Positions 15,160 to 22,747 of a DNA stretch of 24,493 bases are shown piece by piece. Positions within the stretch are counted from its first letter, which is position 1, and every line of letters starts with the position of its first letter. A program made the translations under genes and the position numbers. The stretch comes from CAYZRJ01 sp964480825. Its GTDB lineage: Bacteria > Patescibacteriota > WWE3 > UBA101185 > UBA10185. A model generated the notes under the pieces. The model made no database searches, was not told the DNA's origin, and was given only the letters and a program-made list of their open reading frames with translations. The stretch is from positions 1-24,493 of the forward strand of contig CAYZRJ010000006.1 of assembly GCA_964480825.1 (NCBI GenBank). Direction: 5' to 3'.

Positions 15160-16455
15160 TTAGTCTACAAAAGTTAAAGCAATGCCCTTTTTGTTCGCGC
15201 GACCGGTTCGGCCTATTCGATGGGTGTAATCGTCTTTTGTATCAGGTATTTCATAGTTAATAACGTGTGAAACGTTATTAATATCTAAGCCTCGTGCGGC
15301 GACGTCGGTAGCGATCAATATTTTTAATCTGTTGGTTTTAAATTTAGACAAAACAGCTTGTCTTTGTCCCTGGCTTTTGTTTCCGTGAATAGCTCCCGCG
15401 TTAAAACCACGTTTGACGAGTTCATCGGTTAATTTTTGAACACCCCACTTGGTGTTACCGAATATTAAAACCTTCAAAAATTCTTGTTTGGTTAGTATTT
15501 CGTGTAAATGGTCGATTTTAGTTTTACCGTGAGGAACTCTGACCAAATCTTGCGTTATGTTTTCAGCCACTTCTTGTTTTTTAACGCTAACAGTTACCGG
15601 ATCCGATACAAATGCCTGTAGTATCTCCCTAATTTTAGGAGCAATTGTTGCCGAGAAAAATAAAGATTGCCTTTTTTTCGGTAATAGTGAGACGAAATAT
15701 TTAATTTCGTCAATAAATCCAATATCGACCATGCGATCAGTTTCGTCTAATACCACGTTGTTAAAGTGAGATAGATCCAATACGTGCCGTTTAATTAAAT
15801 CTCTAAGTCTTCCGGGAGTTCCGATAACAAATGTGGAGTTTCGTCTTAGTTGTGATACTTGTGTGTGCATATTTTTACCGCCGATGCACAAAGTAGAGAA
15901 TAAACCCAAGCCCCGAGTGAAATCTCGGAATTCGTTGTCTATTTGTTCAGCCAGTTCTCGAGTAGGAGTTACGATTAAAACTTTTTCGGCGTTACTTTTT
16001 GAAACTTTATCGATTAAAGGAATCAAAAAGGCCGCAGTTTTACCGGTACCTGTGTTTGCGATACCGATAAGATCCTTTCCGGATAATATCGCAGGAATAG
16101 CCTGGTCCTGAATAGGAGTTGGTTCTTTGTAACCTTTGGCTATAACGTTTTGTTTTAATTGTCTTGAGATTTGAAAGTCTTCAAAAGTGTGTTCTGAGGT
16201 GTATTTCACTTCCGGTTGGTCGATTGTAATTGCGGTATTTTGAGAAGCCACCTCGATGCTTTTAATAATATCCATTTGTGACCAGTCGGATTTTTTGTAT
16301 CGGTTTCTAAAGCCTCCGCGACCTCCGCCGCCGCCTCGATTTCCGCCACCAAAGCCGCCACTACGGTTTGTACCGCCCGAAGATCTATTTCTATTAAAGT
16401 TGTTGTTGCGGTATGGTCGAGAATAACCACTACCGCCTGTATTGCTTAAAGGCAT
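15160..16455 (-). CDS. DEAD-box RNA helicase with N-terminal RGG-like tail
   Basis: 431 residues from ATG 16455. An ATP-dependent RNA helicase that remodels RNA duplexes in the cytosol. A Gly/Arg/Asn-rich tail fills residues 7-53 (GGFGGGNRGGGGGRGGFR), where most bacterial relatives carry such tails at the C-terminus. Helicase motifs follow in order: Q motif PTPIQDQAIP, I ANTGTGKT, Ia PTRELAEQI, Ib TPGRL, II DETD (Thr in place of Ala), III SAT, then domain 2 with V ARGLDI and VI HRIGRTGRA. It ends soon after motif VI (LTFVD), so it lacks a C-terminal extension. An upstream TTG at 16506 extends the frame by 17 unlike residues; I prefer the ATG. The long spacer to typA may include a regulated leader, as is common for such helicases. 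Confidence 0.9.
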   Translation of the reverse strand: MPLSNTGGSGYSRPYRNNNFNRNRSSGGTNRSGGFGGGNRGGGGGRGGFRNRYKKSDWSQMDIIKSIEVASQNTAITIDQPEVKYTSEHTFEDFQISRQLKQNVIAKGYKEPTPIQDQAIPAILSGKDLIGIANTGTGKTAAFLIPLIDKVSKSNAEKVLIVTPTRELAEQIDNEFRDFTRGLGLFSTLCIGGKNMHTQVSQLRRNSTFVIGTPGRLRDLIKRHVLDLSHFNNVVLDETDRMVDIGFIDEIKYFVSLLPKKRQSLFFSATIAPKIREILQAFVSDPVTVSVKKQEVAENITQDLVRVPHGKTKIDHLHEILTKQEFLKVLIFGNTKWGVQKLTDELVKRGFNAGAIHGNKSQGQRQAVLSKFKTNRLKILIATDVAARGLDINNVSHVINYEIPDTKDDYTHRIGRTGRANKKGIALTFVD

Positions 16456-16506
16456 GCAGCTGCTTAATTTAAAGTGTGTGTAGGGGAAAAAGATACATTC
16501 ATTCAA

Positions 16507-16706
16507 TTACTACTAGCTATCTTTATCTATTACTAACAACCACAATCGGTTAAGCAGATTCATAACTTCAATCTGCGGCTGCGATTCACAAATGGTCACT
16601 AGGTTTAACAATAGTGTTCGCAACGAGATGTAGTGTAACACTAAAATTGGGATCGTGCAATAGCCTGTATGAGCCACACTACTTTTGATGTATAATCACC
16701 ACTTGT
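16507..16706. other. Intergenic region between helicase and typA with inverted repeats
   Basis: The longest stretch without a convincing gene. It holds a hairpin GCAGATT/AATCTGC (16554-16560 with 16570-16576), the inverted repeat TAGTGTT/AACACTA (16612-16618 with 16637-16643), the palindrome TAGTGTAACACTA (16631-16643), and another ACACTA at 16676-16681, 9 nt before the typA -10 box. It could be an operator cluster or part of a helicase mRNA leader; I see no known RNA family. Confidence 0.4.
16691..16696 (+). promoter_or_regulatory. TATAAT -10 box of typA
   Basis: Perfect TATAAT 10 nt before ATG 16707, preceded by TGATG. There is no TTGACA upstream and no Shine-Dalgarno site; the predicted leader is about 3-4 nt. 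Confidence 0.55.
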
Positions 16707-18545
16707 ATGAACCTACGAAATATCGCCATAATTGCACACGTTGACCATGGAAAAACCACTTTAGTCGATGGTTTATTAAAACAGTCCAAAACCTTTCGTG
16801 AAAATGAAGCTATGATGACCCAAGATCTAATCATGGATTCAAACGATCAAGAACGAGAGCGGGGAATCACCATTTTAGCCAAAAATACGGCAGTTATCTA
16901 TAAAGATACCAAAATAAATATTATCGATACTCCGGGACACTCTGATTTTGGAGGCGAGGTAGAGCGAACCTTAAATATGGCCGACGGAGCTTTATTATTA
17001 GTAGACGCCCAAGAAGGTCCTATGCCTCAAACAAAGTTCGTTTTGAAAAAAGCATTGGAGTTGGGTTTAAAAATAATCGTTGTTATAAACAAGATCGACA
17101 AAAAAGATGCGCGTATAAAAGATACTTTGCATAGAGTTACTGATTTATTTTTAGAGCTCGCAACAGAAGATTCTCAATTAGACTTCGCCACATTATTTGC
17201 AATCGGAAGGGAAGGAAGCGCTTGGAGAGAGTTGGCAGATTACATCGCTCATTCCGAAGAATCGGATGCAAAACTACCCGCTGATTTATCAGCAATATTT
17301 GAAGCAATATTAAAATATATTCCGCAACCGAAAATTGACGACGAAGGGTCTTTTCAGATGTTGGTTACATCTTTAGACTGGGATAATTACAAAGGTAAAT
17401 ACGCAATAGGTAGAATCACAAGGGGAATTGCAAAAGCAGGTGATCAGGTTGTTTTATTAAAATCCGACGGCACCAAAGAAAATACCGCGATCGAAAAAGT
17501 CTTTGTTAACCAAGGTCTAAAAAGAGTAGAGGCCGATAAAGTAACTTCGGGGGATATAGTTTCTATTACCGGTATTAAAAACGCCGGAATAGGCGATACC
17601 ATTGCAGATACTACAAATCCGGAAGTGATGCCCACAATACATGTAGACGAACCGACTTTGAGCATGTCAATCGGTCCAAATACCTCTCCTTTTATGGGCA
17701 AAGAAGGAAAGTTTTTTACCAGTCGACAAATTTTAGAACGATGCGAACGCGAGATGCAGACTAACATTGCAATGCGTTTTAGAGTTGCCGAAGATGGACA
17801 GTATATATTATCCGGTCGCGGTGAATTACATTTGTCAGTATTTTTAGAAACACTACGACGTGAAGGCTTTGAACTAAGTGTAGGAAAACCGGAGGTTATC
17901 ACTAAAAAAGTTGACGGAGTAGAGATGGAGCCAATCGAAGAATTGACAGTAGACACCGAAAATGATTATGTCGGTACTGTAAAAAGCGAAGTAGGAAAAC
18001 GCAGAGGAGTACTTATTTTGCAAGAAGAAAACACTGCCAATTCTTCTCGACTAGTCTTTGAAATTAGTACCAGAGGCATCTTAGGTTTACGGGGAATTTT
18101 ACTAACTCTAACAAAAGGAACTGCCATAATCAGCTCAAATTTTTTGAGATACGATAAAATTGGCGGCGCATTGCAAAAATTACGAAAAGGTGTTTTGGTT
18201 GCTTCAGAAACCGGTCGAACCGCTCCATTGGGATTAAGTGTAGCTCAAACAAAAGGAGATGTTTTCGTCGGACAACAAACTCAAGTTTATGCCGGACAGA
18301 TTGTTGGTACAAACGGTCGCGATGACGACTTAGAAATAAATGTTTGCAAAGAAAAACAGTTAACAAATAATCGCTCGGTCGGTGAAGACGCGACCATATT
18401 AACACCTCCGATAATAATGAGTTTAGAACAATGTTTGGGATTTTTAGAGGACGATGAACTTTTAGAAGTAACCCCAACCAGTTTAAGACTTAGAAAAAAG
18501 ATTTTAGACCACGATAAGAGATATAGAGAAGCGAAGCGAGGCTAA
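16707..18545 (+). CDS. typA: Translational GTPase TypA/BipA
   Basis: 612 residues, full family length. A ribosome-binding GTPase of the EF-G group, involved in 50S assembly and stress or cold adaptation. G-domain motifs are complete: G1 AHVDHGKTT, switch I RERGITI, G3 DTPGHSDFGGEVER, G4 NKIDK. Domain II, the EF-G-like III and V domains and the TypA-specific C-terminal domain follow, including GRGELHLSVFLETLRREG and the ending SLRLRKKILDHDKR. It ends at TAA 18543-18545, overlapping the convergent ATP-grasp gene by 4 nt. No TGA occurs in its 612 codons, which is good evidence for the standard stop assignment. Confidence 0.97.
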   Translation: MNLRNIAIIAHVDHGKTTLVDGLLKQSKTFRENEAMMTQDLIMDSNDQERERGITILAKNTAVIYKDTKINIIDTPGHSDFGGEVERTLNMADGALLLVDAQEGPMPQTKFVLKKALELGLKIIVVINKIDKKDARIKDTLHRVTDLFLELATEDSQLDFATLFAIGREGSAWRELADYIAHSEESDAKLPADLSAIFEAILKYIPQPKIDDEGSFQMLVTSLDWDNYKGKYAIGRITRGIAKAGDQVVLLKSDGTKENTAIEKVFVNQGLKRVEADKVTSGDIVSITGIKNAGIGDTIADTTNPEVMPTIHVDEPTLSMSIGPNTSPFMGKEGKFFTSRQILERCEREMQTNIAMRFRVAEDGQYILSGRGELHLSVFLETLRREGFELSVGKPEVITKKVDGVEMEPIEELTVDTENDYVGTVKSEVGKRRGVLILQEENTANSSRLVFEISTRGILGLRGILLTLTKGTAIISSNFLRYDKIGGALQKLRKGVLVASETGRTAPLGLSVAQTKGDVFVGQQTQVYAGQIVGTNGRDDDLEINVCKEKQLTNNRSVGEDATILTPPIIMSLEQCLGFLEDDELLEVTPTSLRLRKKILDHDKRYREAKRG

Positions 18546-19672
18546 ACCTCTAAAACGGGGTTATCTATAGATATATTTTCCGTTTCCGCGTTCACAGCCT
18601 CACCGTTACCGTTAGAATCTATGTCAGTATCTCCGGTCGTATTAATAATTATTCTTCTTAAAATTTCAGAAAAAGGAACATTATATAAATCCTGCATTAC
18701 ATACCCCATTGCGGTACCTAATTCTTTCGGGCCAAAGGCAGGGTTTGCGTTTGAATCCACAAAGTAATATCTACCGGAGCTATCCATTCGAATGTCAAAC
18801 TTTCCGTAGTCGAGCATGCTTGTAATATCAAACGCTCTTCTAACGTAATCTCTTAATAATTGATCTTCATATTTTTCGTAATAATATGCCCATTCTTTTT
18901 TATCTAAAACTACAGGTGTTACCCATTGATCATCAAATGTCGTGATAATGTATTTTTTGTCGGGTTTATTAAATATTCTTTCACCCATATATATTTTTAC
19001 GTTAGTTCCCTGCAAAACACACGCGACTACTTCGCGCCCCGCAATGTATTCTTCGACAACTACCTCTTGGTTGTATGTTTTTATTAAAAAGTTTAAACGC
19101 TCTCTTAACTGTTTTTCATCTTCAGAAATTGCCAATTCTGATATTTCGACTCCGCCGTGTATTTCATTAAGTTTTGAGATTAGCGGAAATCTTAAGTTTA
19201 TATTTAATTTGTCATTTGGAGTATGAAACAATTGAAAGTTAGGAACCGGAATTCCCGCACTCTGAAGCAATCGCTTTGATAGGTATTTATTACAGCAGAG
19301 GGCTAAACCAAGTAATTGCGTTCCTGTAAAAGGTATGTCTAGCATGTCTAAAATACCCGGAATTGTTGATGAAAGGTATTCAAGCCCTTTAATCGAGTCG
19401 ACTAGGTTAAAAACCATGTCCGGATTAAATTCCTTTATTTTTTCTACAAAAAAGTCATCTGCCGAAATGGCTTTAGTTTCAATTCCAAATTTTCTAATTT
19501 CGTTAGCGATATATTCGGCATCCTGTTCAGAATCTTTTTCTGTTATGTATTGAACCTCGGTCGGAAAGTACTCTCTTTTAACGTAGCTGTATGCAACGGC
19601 TATCCGCTTTACATAATCAGGGATTTTATTTCCAATCTTTATTCTTTCTGTTCCGTTTATATTTACGTTCAT
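18542..19672 (-). CDS. D-Ala-D-Ala-ligase-like ATP-grasp ligase (second of a tandem pair)
   Basis: 376 residues. ATP-grasp carboxylate-amine ligases activate a carboxylate as acyl phosphate and join it to an amine. The N-domain carries FNLVDSIKG and IPFTGTQLLGLALCCNKYLSK (about 90-135), as in Ddl-type proteins. The ATP-grasp core follows with PLISKLNEIHGG, VVVEEYIAGREV and GKFDIRMD, and the metal site is FVDSNANPAF (about 304-313). The classical Ddl loop for a second D-Ala and the E-x-N metal pair are altered (D-S-N), so D-Ala-D-Ala synthesis is unlikely or unproven. A 60-residue acidic C-terminal tail (DTDIDSNGNGEAVNAETEN) is unusual. The start ATG overlaps the upstream stop as ATGA, so translation is coupled to the first ATP-grasp gene. 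It probably makes a small peptide or modified amino acid; the substrate is unknown. Confidence 0.8.
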   Translation of the reverse strand: MNVNINGTERIKIGNKIPDYVKRIAVAYSYVKREYFPTEVQYITEKDSEQDAEYIANEIRKFGIETKAISADDFFVEKIKEFNPDMVFNLVDSIKGLEYLSSTIPGILDMLDIPFTGTQLLGLALCCNKYLSKRLLQSAGIPVPNFQLFHTPNDKLNINLRFPLISKLNEIHGGVEISELAISEDEKQLRERLNFLIKTYNQEVVVEEYIAGREVVACVLQGTNVKIYMGERIFNKPDKKYIITTFDDQWVTPVVLDKKEWAYYYEKYEDQLLRDYVRRAFDITSMLDYGKFDIRMDSSGRYYFVDSNANPAFGPKELGTAMGYVMQDLYNVPFSEILRRIIINTTGDTDIDSNGNGEAVNAETENISIDNPVLEV

Positions 19673-20691
19673 TTTATATTTCGCAGATACGCGAATTCAC
19701 AAATTTTTAAAACAGTTTCGCCCCAATTGTAACCCAAGGCACCCGTACAAATAAATACTTCGCACAGATCGGTTTCTGAAAGCATATTTACGTAAGGATT
19801 AGAATTATAATCTATGACATATATGTCATGGTTATTTATCCGCACATCAAATCTCGCGTAGTCTTCCATTTTCAATGTTTTATACGCCTCAAGTACTGTG
19901 TTTTCGATCTCGCGGTAATTGATATCATTCTTGTCTAACATAGAATAAACTGTATCTTTATATTCTTCGCCCTGTGTTTCAAATTTTGCGCTGTGAGTAA
20001 AAATATTGGGTATGTTTTTGTTTTCGAAATTTAATTTTAAAATCGGTAAAACCTGTGGTTTATCAAAGCCCCAAGCCAATGCAGTATATTCATCCCCCTC
20101 TATAAACTTTTGTACAACTATGTCAGATTTCGTCAGTTCTGTTAAGCCTTTAGCTACAGCCAAGAAGTCCTTTTTAGTCGATACTAAATTTAATAGAGAA
20201 ATTCCCGCGGAAGCGTGTAAATTATTGGATTTAACCATATATTTTTTGGAAAAATCTATATCAAATGAATCTATTCGGTCCTTTTTAACTAAATAGCTTT
20301 CAGGAACCGTTATTTTCGAACTTTGTAAAAGTTGAATACATCTGTATTTGTCCGAGACTAACTCTAAAGTTTTTGTGCTTCCGCCGGTAAATATAAAACC
20401 AAGTTCTTCGTAAATTCTTGTAACCTTAGTTTCTGTTCCATCAGTGTTACTGAATCGTTCGCACCAATTAAAAATTACAACCTCACTCTTGTTGTATTTA
20501 CCTAAAGTTTGACGCAATTCCTTTTCGTCTGATACTTCTTCGATCAAAACTTTAACGCCGTATGTTTCAATTTGTTTAAAAAGTTTGGCCAAATATTTCT
20601 TTTCACCATTTTTTTCGGGTTCGGTATATTCGTTGTCGAAATCAGAAATTATTAAAATATTCTTGGTCAAAAACTTTTCATCAAACTTCAT
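19669..20691 (-). CDS. ATP-grasp ligase (first of a tandem pair)
   Basis: 340 residues, clearly of the same superfamily as the next gene but strongly diverged. The N-domain ends in LGFIFTGGSTKTLELVSDKY; the ATP-grasp part has KKYMVKSNNLHASAGIS, DIVVQKFIEGDEYTALAWG and DYARFDVRI, and the metal site is IDYNSNP (293-299). As in its partner, Asp-x-Asn-x-Asn-Pro replaces the Glu-x-Asn of true D-Ala-D-Ala ligases. Two different ligases translated together suggest sequential additions to one product, or a heteromer. TATAAT at 20701-20706 is 9 nt before ATG 20691, so the operon has an almost leaderless mRNA. It is divergent to a GNAT acetyltransferase across 64 nt. Family fairly sure; reaction unknown. 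Confidence 0.8.
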   Translation of the reverse strand: MKFDEKFLTKNILIISDFDNEYTEPEKNGEKKYLAKLFKQIETYGVKVLIEEVSDEKELRQTLGKYNKSEVVIFNWCERFSNTDGTETKVTRIYEELGFIFTGGSTKTLELVSDKYRCIQLLQSSKITVPESYLVKKDRIDSFDIDFSKKYMVKSNNLHASAGISLLNLVSTKKDFLAVAKGLTELTKSDIVVQKFIEGDEYTALAWGFDKPQVLPILKLNFENKNIPNIFTHSAKFETQGEEYKDTVYSMLDKNDINYREIENTVLEAYKTLKMEDYARFDVRINNHDIYVIDYNSNPYVNMLSETDLCEVFICTGALGYNWGETVLKICEFAYLRNIK

Positions 20692-20700
20692 TGCTTATTT

Positions 20701-20745
20701 ATTATAGTGTTATGCACGAATGAGTAAAGATGTTTCATGTATAAT
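20701..20745. promoter_or_regulatory. Divergent promoter pair (ATP-grasp operon / GNAT)
   Basis: TATAAT on the minus strand at 20701-20706 and TATAAT on the plus strand at 20740-20745, 33 nt apart. The ATP-grasp operon and the acetyltransferase therefore share one short control region. I saw no clear palindrome between them. Confidence 0.5.
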
Positions 20746-20755
20746 CTTATTAAAT

Positions 20756-21211
20756 ATGAATATAAATTATAGAAGAGCAAACGAAAACGATGCAAAAGCT
20801 TTGTATGATTTAGGAGTTTTATCAAATACTTACAATTTGGATCACGCGGGTAAGGAAGAACTTTTTTGGGACGGATGGGAAACAGATTTTGCAGAAGAGG
20901 TAGAAGAAGAACTAGCCAATCCTATGTATCACATTTACATAGCTGAGACAGACGAAAAAGACGTAATTGGTTTTATTTTAGCCGTAGTGTGTACACATTG
21001 TAAAAACTTCGAAATAGACCAAATTTTTGTTAAAGAAGAATTTAGAAAAAATAAAGTTGGAAAAAATTTGATGGATTTAATCATTGAAGACGGTAAAAAA
21101 CTTGGTACGCCTTTAAAGTTGGAAGTATATAAAACCAATGATGCGGCAGTCAGGTTTTATAAAAAATACGGTTTTGAAGAAGACGGCATCATCTTAAGAT
21201 TAAAAGTTTAG
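20756..21211 (+). CDS. GNAT-family N-acetyltransferase
   Basis: 151 residues from ATG 20756. It transfers an acetyl group from acetyl-CoA to an amine. The acetyl-CoA loop is FRKNKVGKNLM (the R-x-x-x-x-G/A region), preceded by the beta-4 strand EIDQIFVKEE and followed by LEVYKTNDAAVRFYKKYGF, the usual C-terminal GNAT signature. The first 40 residues (NYRRANENDAKALYDLG) are also typical. An in-frame extension to 20720 would place the TATAAT (20740-20745) inside the gene and is rejected; the box ends 10 nt before ATG 20756. It is divergent to the ATP-grasp operon and 24 nt before the duplicated-domain gene on the same strand, so it may modify the product of the ligases. Substrate unknown. Confidence 0.87.
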   Translation: MNINYRRANENDAKALYDLGVLSNTYNLDHAGKEELFWDGWETDFAEEVEEELANPMYHIYIAETDEKDVIGFILAVVCTHCKNFEIDQIFVKEEFRKNKVGKNLMDLIIEDGKKLGTPLKLEVYKTNDAAVRFYKKYGFEEDGIILRLKV

Positions 21212-21235
21212 TTTTCATGCGGTACAATTATCTCA

Positions 21236-21952
21236 ATGCCCGAAAAACCCTACATTAAAAAACTTGAAACATTGGACGACGTTGTTGTTTGGGAAGTAGA
21301 TGGAGAATACATACGAGACAACATAAATCGCGAATTCACAAATTTTGGACAGCACTATAGATTTCCTTTTATACCAACACATGAATTTTGGTTGGACAAA
21401 GAACATGCTCCAAATGAAAAAAGATATTATATCGACCACCTGTTAATCGAGTGGCATTTAATGCGCGAAGGAATGTCTTACGATGATGCAATAGGAAAAG
21501 CAGATGAAAAAGAGCAGCACGAGCGGCTAAAAAATGCTTTCATTAACAAAGTAGAAGAGGAAATAGATAGTTTGTTTAATATAGTTCCGAGTGAAGTATA
21601 CGTTAAAAAATTGGTCGAGCTGGCAGGGCTTGATGTTTGCATAGTAAATGGAGAAGCTGTTCGTGATCTGTACTTTATAGACTTTACCGAAGGTGGGCAT
21701 CATTTTGTATACGATTGGGTACCTTTAAAAGAAGTTTGGCTGGACGATGACCTAAGTGCCAGCGAAAGAGAGTTTGTTTTATTACACGAATTGCACGAAA
21801 GATACTTGATGGCCAAAGGTGACGACTATAATACAGCGCACAGATCATCCAGCTTAATAGAGTATACATGTCGACGAGATCCGAAAAAGTTAAAGAAGTG
21901 CTTGCAGGATGAAATCGAGAAGAACGCTAGCCTTGATACCGGCAAAAAGTAG
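21236..21952 (+). CDS. Protein with two tandem copies of a ~100-aa domain; HExHE-like site in copy 2
   Basis: 238 residues containing an internal duplication. Copy 1 (about 6-95) and copy 2 (about 122-211) align at an offset of 116 residues: YIKKL/YVKKL, VDGEYIRD/VNGEAVRD, FWLD/VWLD, LMREGMSYDDA/LMAKGDDYNTA. Copy 2 has HELHE (H184, E185, H187, E188), a possible metal or acid-base site; copy 1 keeps only H68 and E72. A GGHH stretch (153-156) in copy 2 matches FGQH in copy 1. No signal peptide or membrane segment. I recognise no named family; related stand-alone domains may exist in phage or plasmid proteins. TACAAT at 21223-21228 is 7 nt before the ATG, giving a leaderless mRNA. It is followed at once by a terminator. 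Confidence 0.75.
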   Translation: MPEKPYIKKLETLDDVVVWEVDGEYIRDNINREFTNFGQHYRFPFIPTHEFWLDKEHAPNEKRYYIDHLLIEWHLMREGMSYDDAIGKADEKEQHERLKNAFINKVEEEIDSLFNIVPSEVYVKKLVELAGLDVCIVNGEAVRDLYFIDFTEGGHHFVYDWVPLKEVWLDDDLSASEREFVLLHELHERYLMAKGDDYNTAHRSSSLIEYTCRRDPKKLKKCLQDEIEKNASLDTGKK

Positions 21953-21990
21953 AGCCGCCCATATTTTTGTATAGGCGGCTATTTTATTTA
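21953..21990. terminator. Bidirectional intrinsic terminator
   Basis: AGCCGCC (21953-21959) pairs with GGCGGCT (21974-21980), extended by ATA/TAT inside the loop across one mismatch. ATTTTATTT follows on the plus strand, and CTACTTTTT on the minus strand. It sits between the convergent duplicated-domain gene and the 133-aa gene and can serve both. Confidence 0.8.
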
Positions 21991-22389
21991 CTTTGCTAGG
22001 TGTGCAGTGGTTTGAAGCATCCGTATAAGTTCGTTGTGACCACACCCTTCGGCGAGGGTATAGATAAACAGAAATACGGCTTCAACCCCACCTTCTTTGG
22101 TTAAGAAATGAAACTCCCCGTCGGTTAACAAACAGCCGGCGATTTGTGATTTCCTCCAAAATCTATCCGTACTAATACCGGATGGTATTTCGTTATGCTT
22201 TCGTACAGCAAGTGCCCACGCTATCTGACTGCCTGCAGAAAAAAAATCAACCTGTGCATCGGTCATACCCAAGATGCTTGTCATGTATGCGCGTGCGATT
22301 AGGTTTCTTTGTGCGGGAGTCGACTGTTTTTTCAGAAGTCTCCACGCGGCTTCAAGCGAGTCTGTCATTTTTTTTGTAGCGGTATTCAT
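21988..22389 (-). CDS. Orphan 133-aa helical protein, Shine-Dalgarno led
   Basis: 133 residues, predicted mostly helical and soluble. Features are a basic start (MNTATKKMTDSLEAAWRLLKK), a central IARAYMTSILGMTDAQVDFF, the stretch GCLLTDGEFHFLTKEGGVEAVFLFIYTLAEG, and a terminal MLQTTAHLAK. The helix ending in FLFIYTLA is hydrophobic but too short for a clear membrane anchor. I recognise no family. An AGGAG site (22396-22400 on minus, 6 nt spacing) overlaps the TAG stop of the upstream gene, so the two genes are translationally coupled. GC is higher than in flanking genes (29 of 60 in 22021-22080, compared with 19 of 60 in 21361-21420). It ends within the bidirectional terminator region. Confidence 0.75.
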   Translation of the reverse strand: MNTATKKMTDSLEAAWRLLKKQSTPAQRNLIARAYMTSILGMTDAQVDFFSAGSQIAWALAVRKHNEIPSGISTDRFWRKSQIAGCLLTDGEFHFLTKEGGVEAVFLFIYTLAEGCGHNELIRMLQTTAHLAK

Positions 22390-22398
22390 TTGTTACTC

Positions 22399-22740
22399 CT
22401 ATTGTGTCATCCACGAAGGTATGGCGTTACCATAAACCCGTTTGAGGTAATCCATATACTGAATAGAACAACCCGTCTTTATCTCGACTTCAAGACCTAA
22501 CTTTCGAACCAGCTCTTTAAAAAGAGGAGCCAGTCTTTCTGCAATATCCTCATTTAGATAAATGGCGTTTTCCTCTTCCGTTGGAATTTCTCCTATGGGA
22601 TCTTTTCCTTCGTAAAGGATCCAACGATCGGGAGGAACTAAACCGGGATCCGAGATCAGTTCAAACGAAGGCAGTACGAATACACTCTTAAATCCCTTTG
22701 GAAGGTTTGCCAAAATCTCTTCGGCCAATTTCCTATGCAT
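22399..22740 (-). CDS. Orphan 113-aa protein, first gene of the GC-richer operon
   Basis: 113 residues from ATG 22740 (MHRKLAEEILANLPKGFK...). It has an N-terminal helix, a Pro-rich middle (PSFELISDPGLVPPDRW), an acidic stretch (GEIPTEEENAIYLNEDIAE), a helix with LAPLFKELVRKLGLEVEIK, and a single Cys near the C-terminus. No signal peptide or membrane helix. I recognise no family. A frame extension to 22866 runs into the end of copA and is rejected, because a perfect AAAGGAGA site at 22748-22755 is 7 nt before ATG 22740. Local GC reaches 31 of 60 (22621-22680), well above the neighbours, which suggests a different origin or expression class. The next gene starts 10 nt after its stop. Confidence 0.75.
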   Translation of the reverse strand: MHRKLAEEILANLPKGFKSVFVLPSFELISDPGLVPPDRWILYEGKDPIGEIPTEEENAIYLNEDIAERLAPLFKELVRKLGLEVEIKTGCSIQYMDYLKRVYGNAIPSWMTQ

Positions 22741-22747
22741 TGAATAC

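Noticed and set aside
16456..16506. TTG-started 17-residue extension of the DEAD-box helicase
   Set aside because: Its composition does not match the Gly-rich tail, and there is no Shine-Dalgarno site or -10 box at the right distance; ATG 16455 is simpler.
17444..17956. 170-aa minus-strand ORF inside typA
   Set aside because: Antisense shadow of a well-conserved gene; the peptide is Ser/Thr-rich with no domain.
18542..20691. True D-alanine-D-alanine ligase (ddl)
   Set aside because: Both proteins lack the Glu-x-Asn metal pair and the serine-rich loop of Ddl; only the fold is shared.
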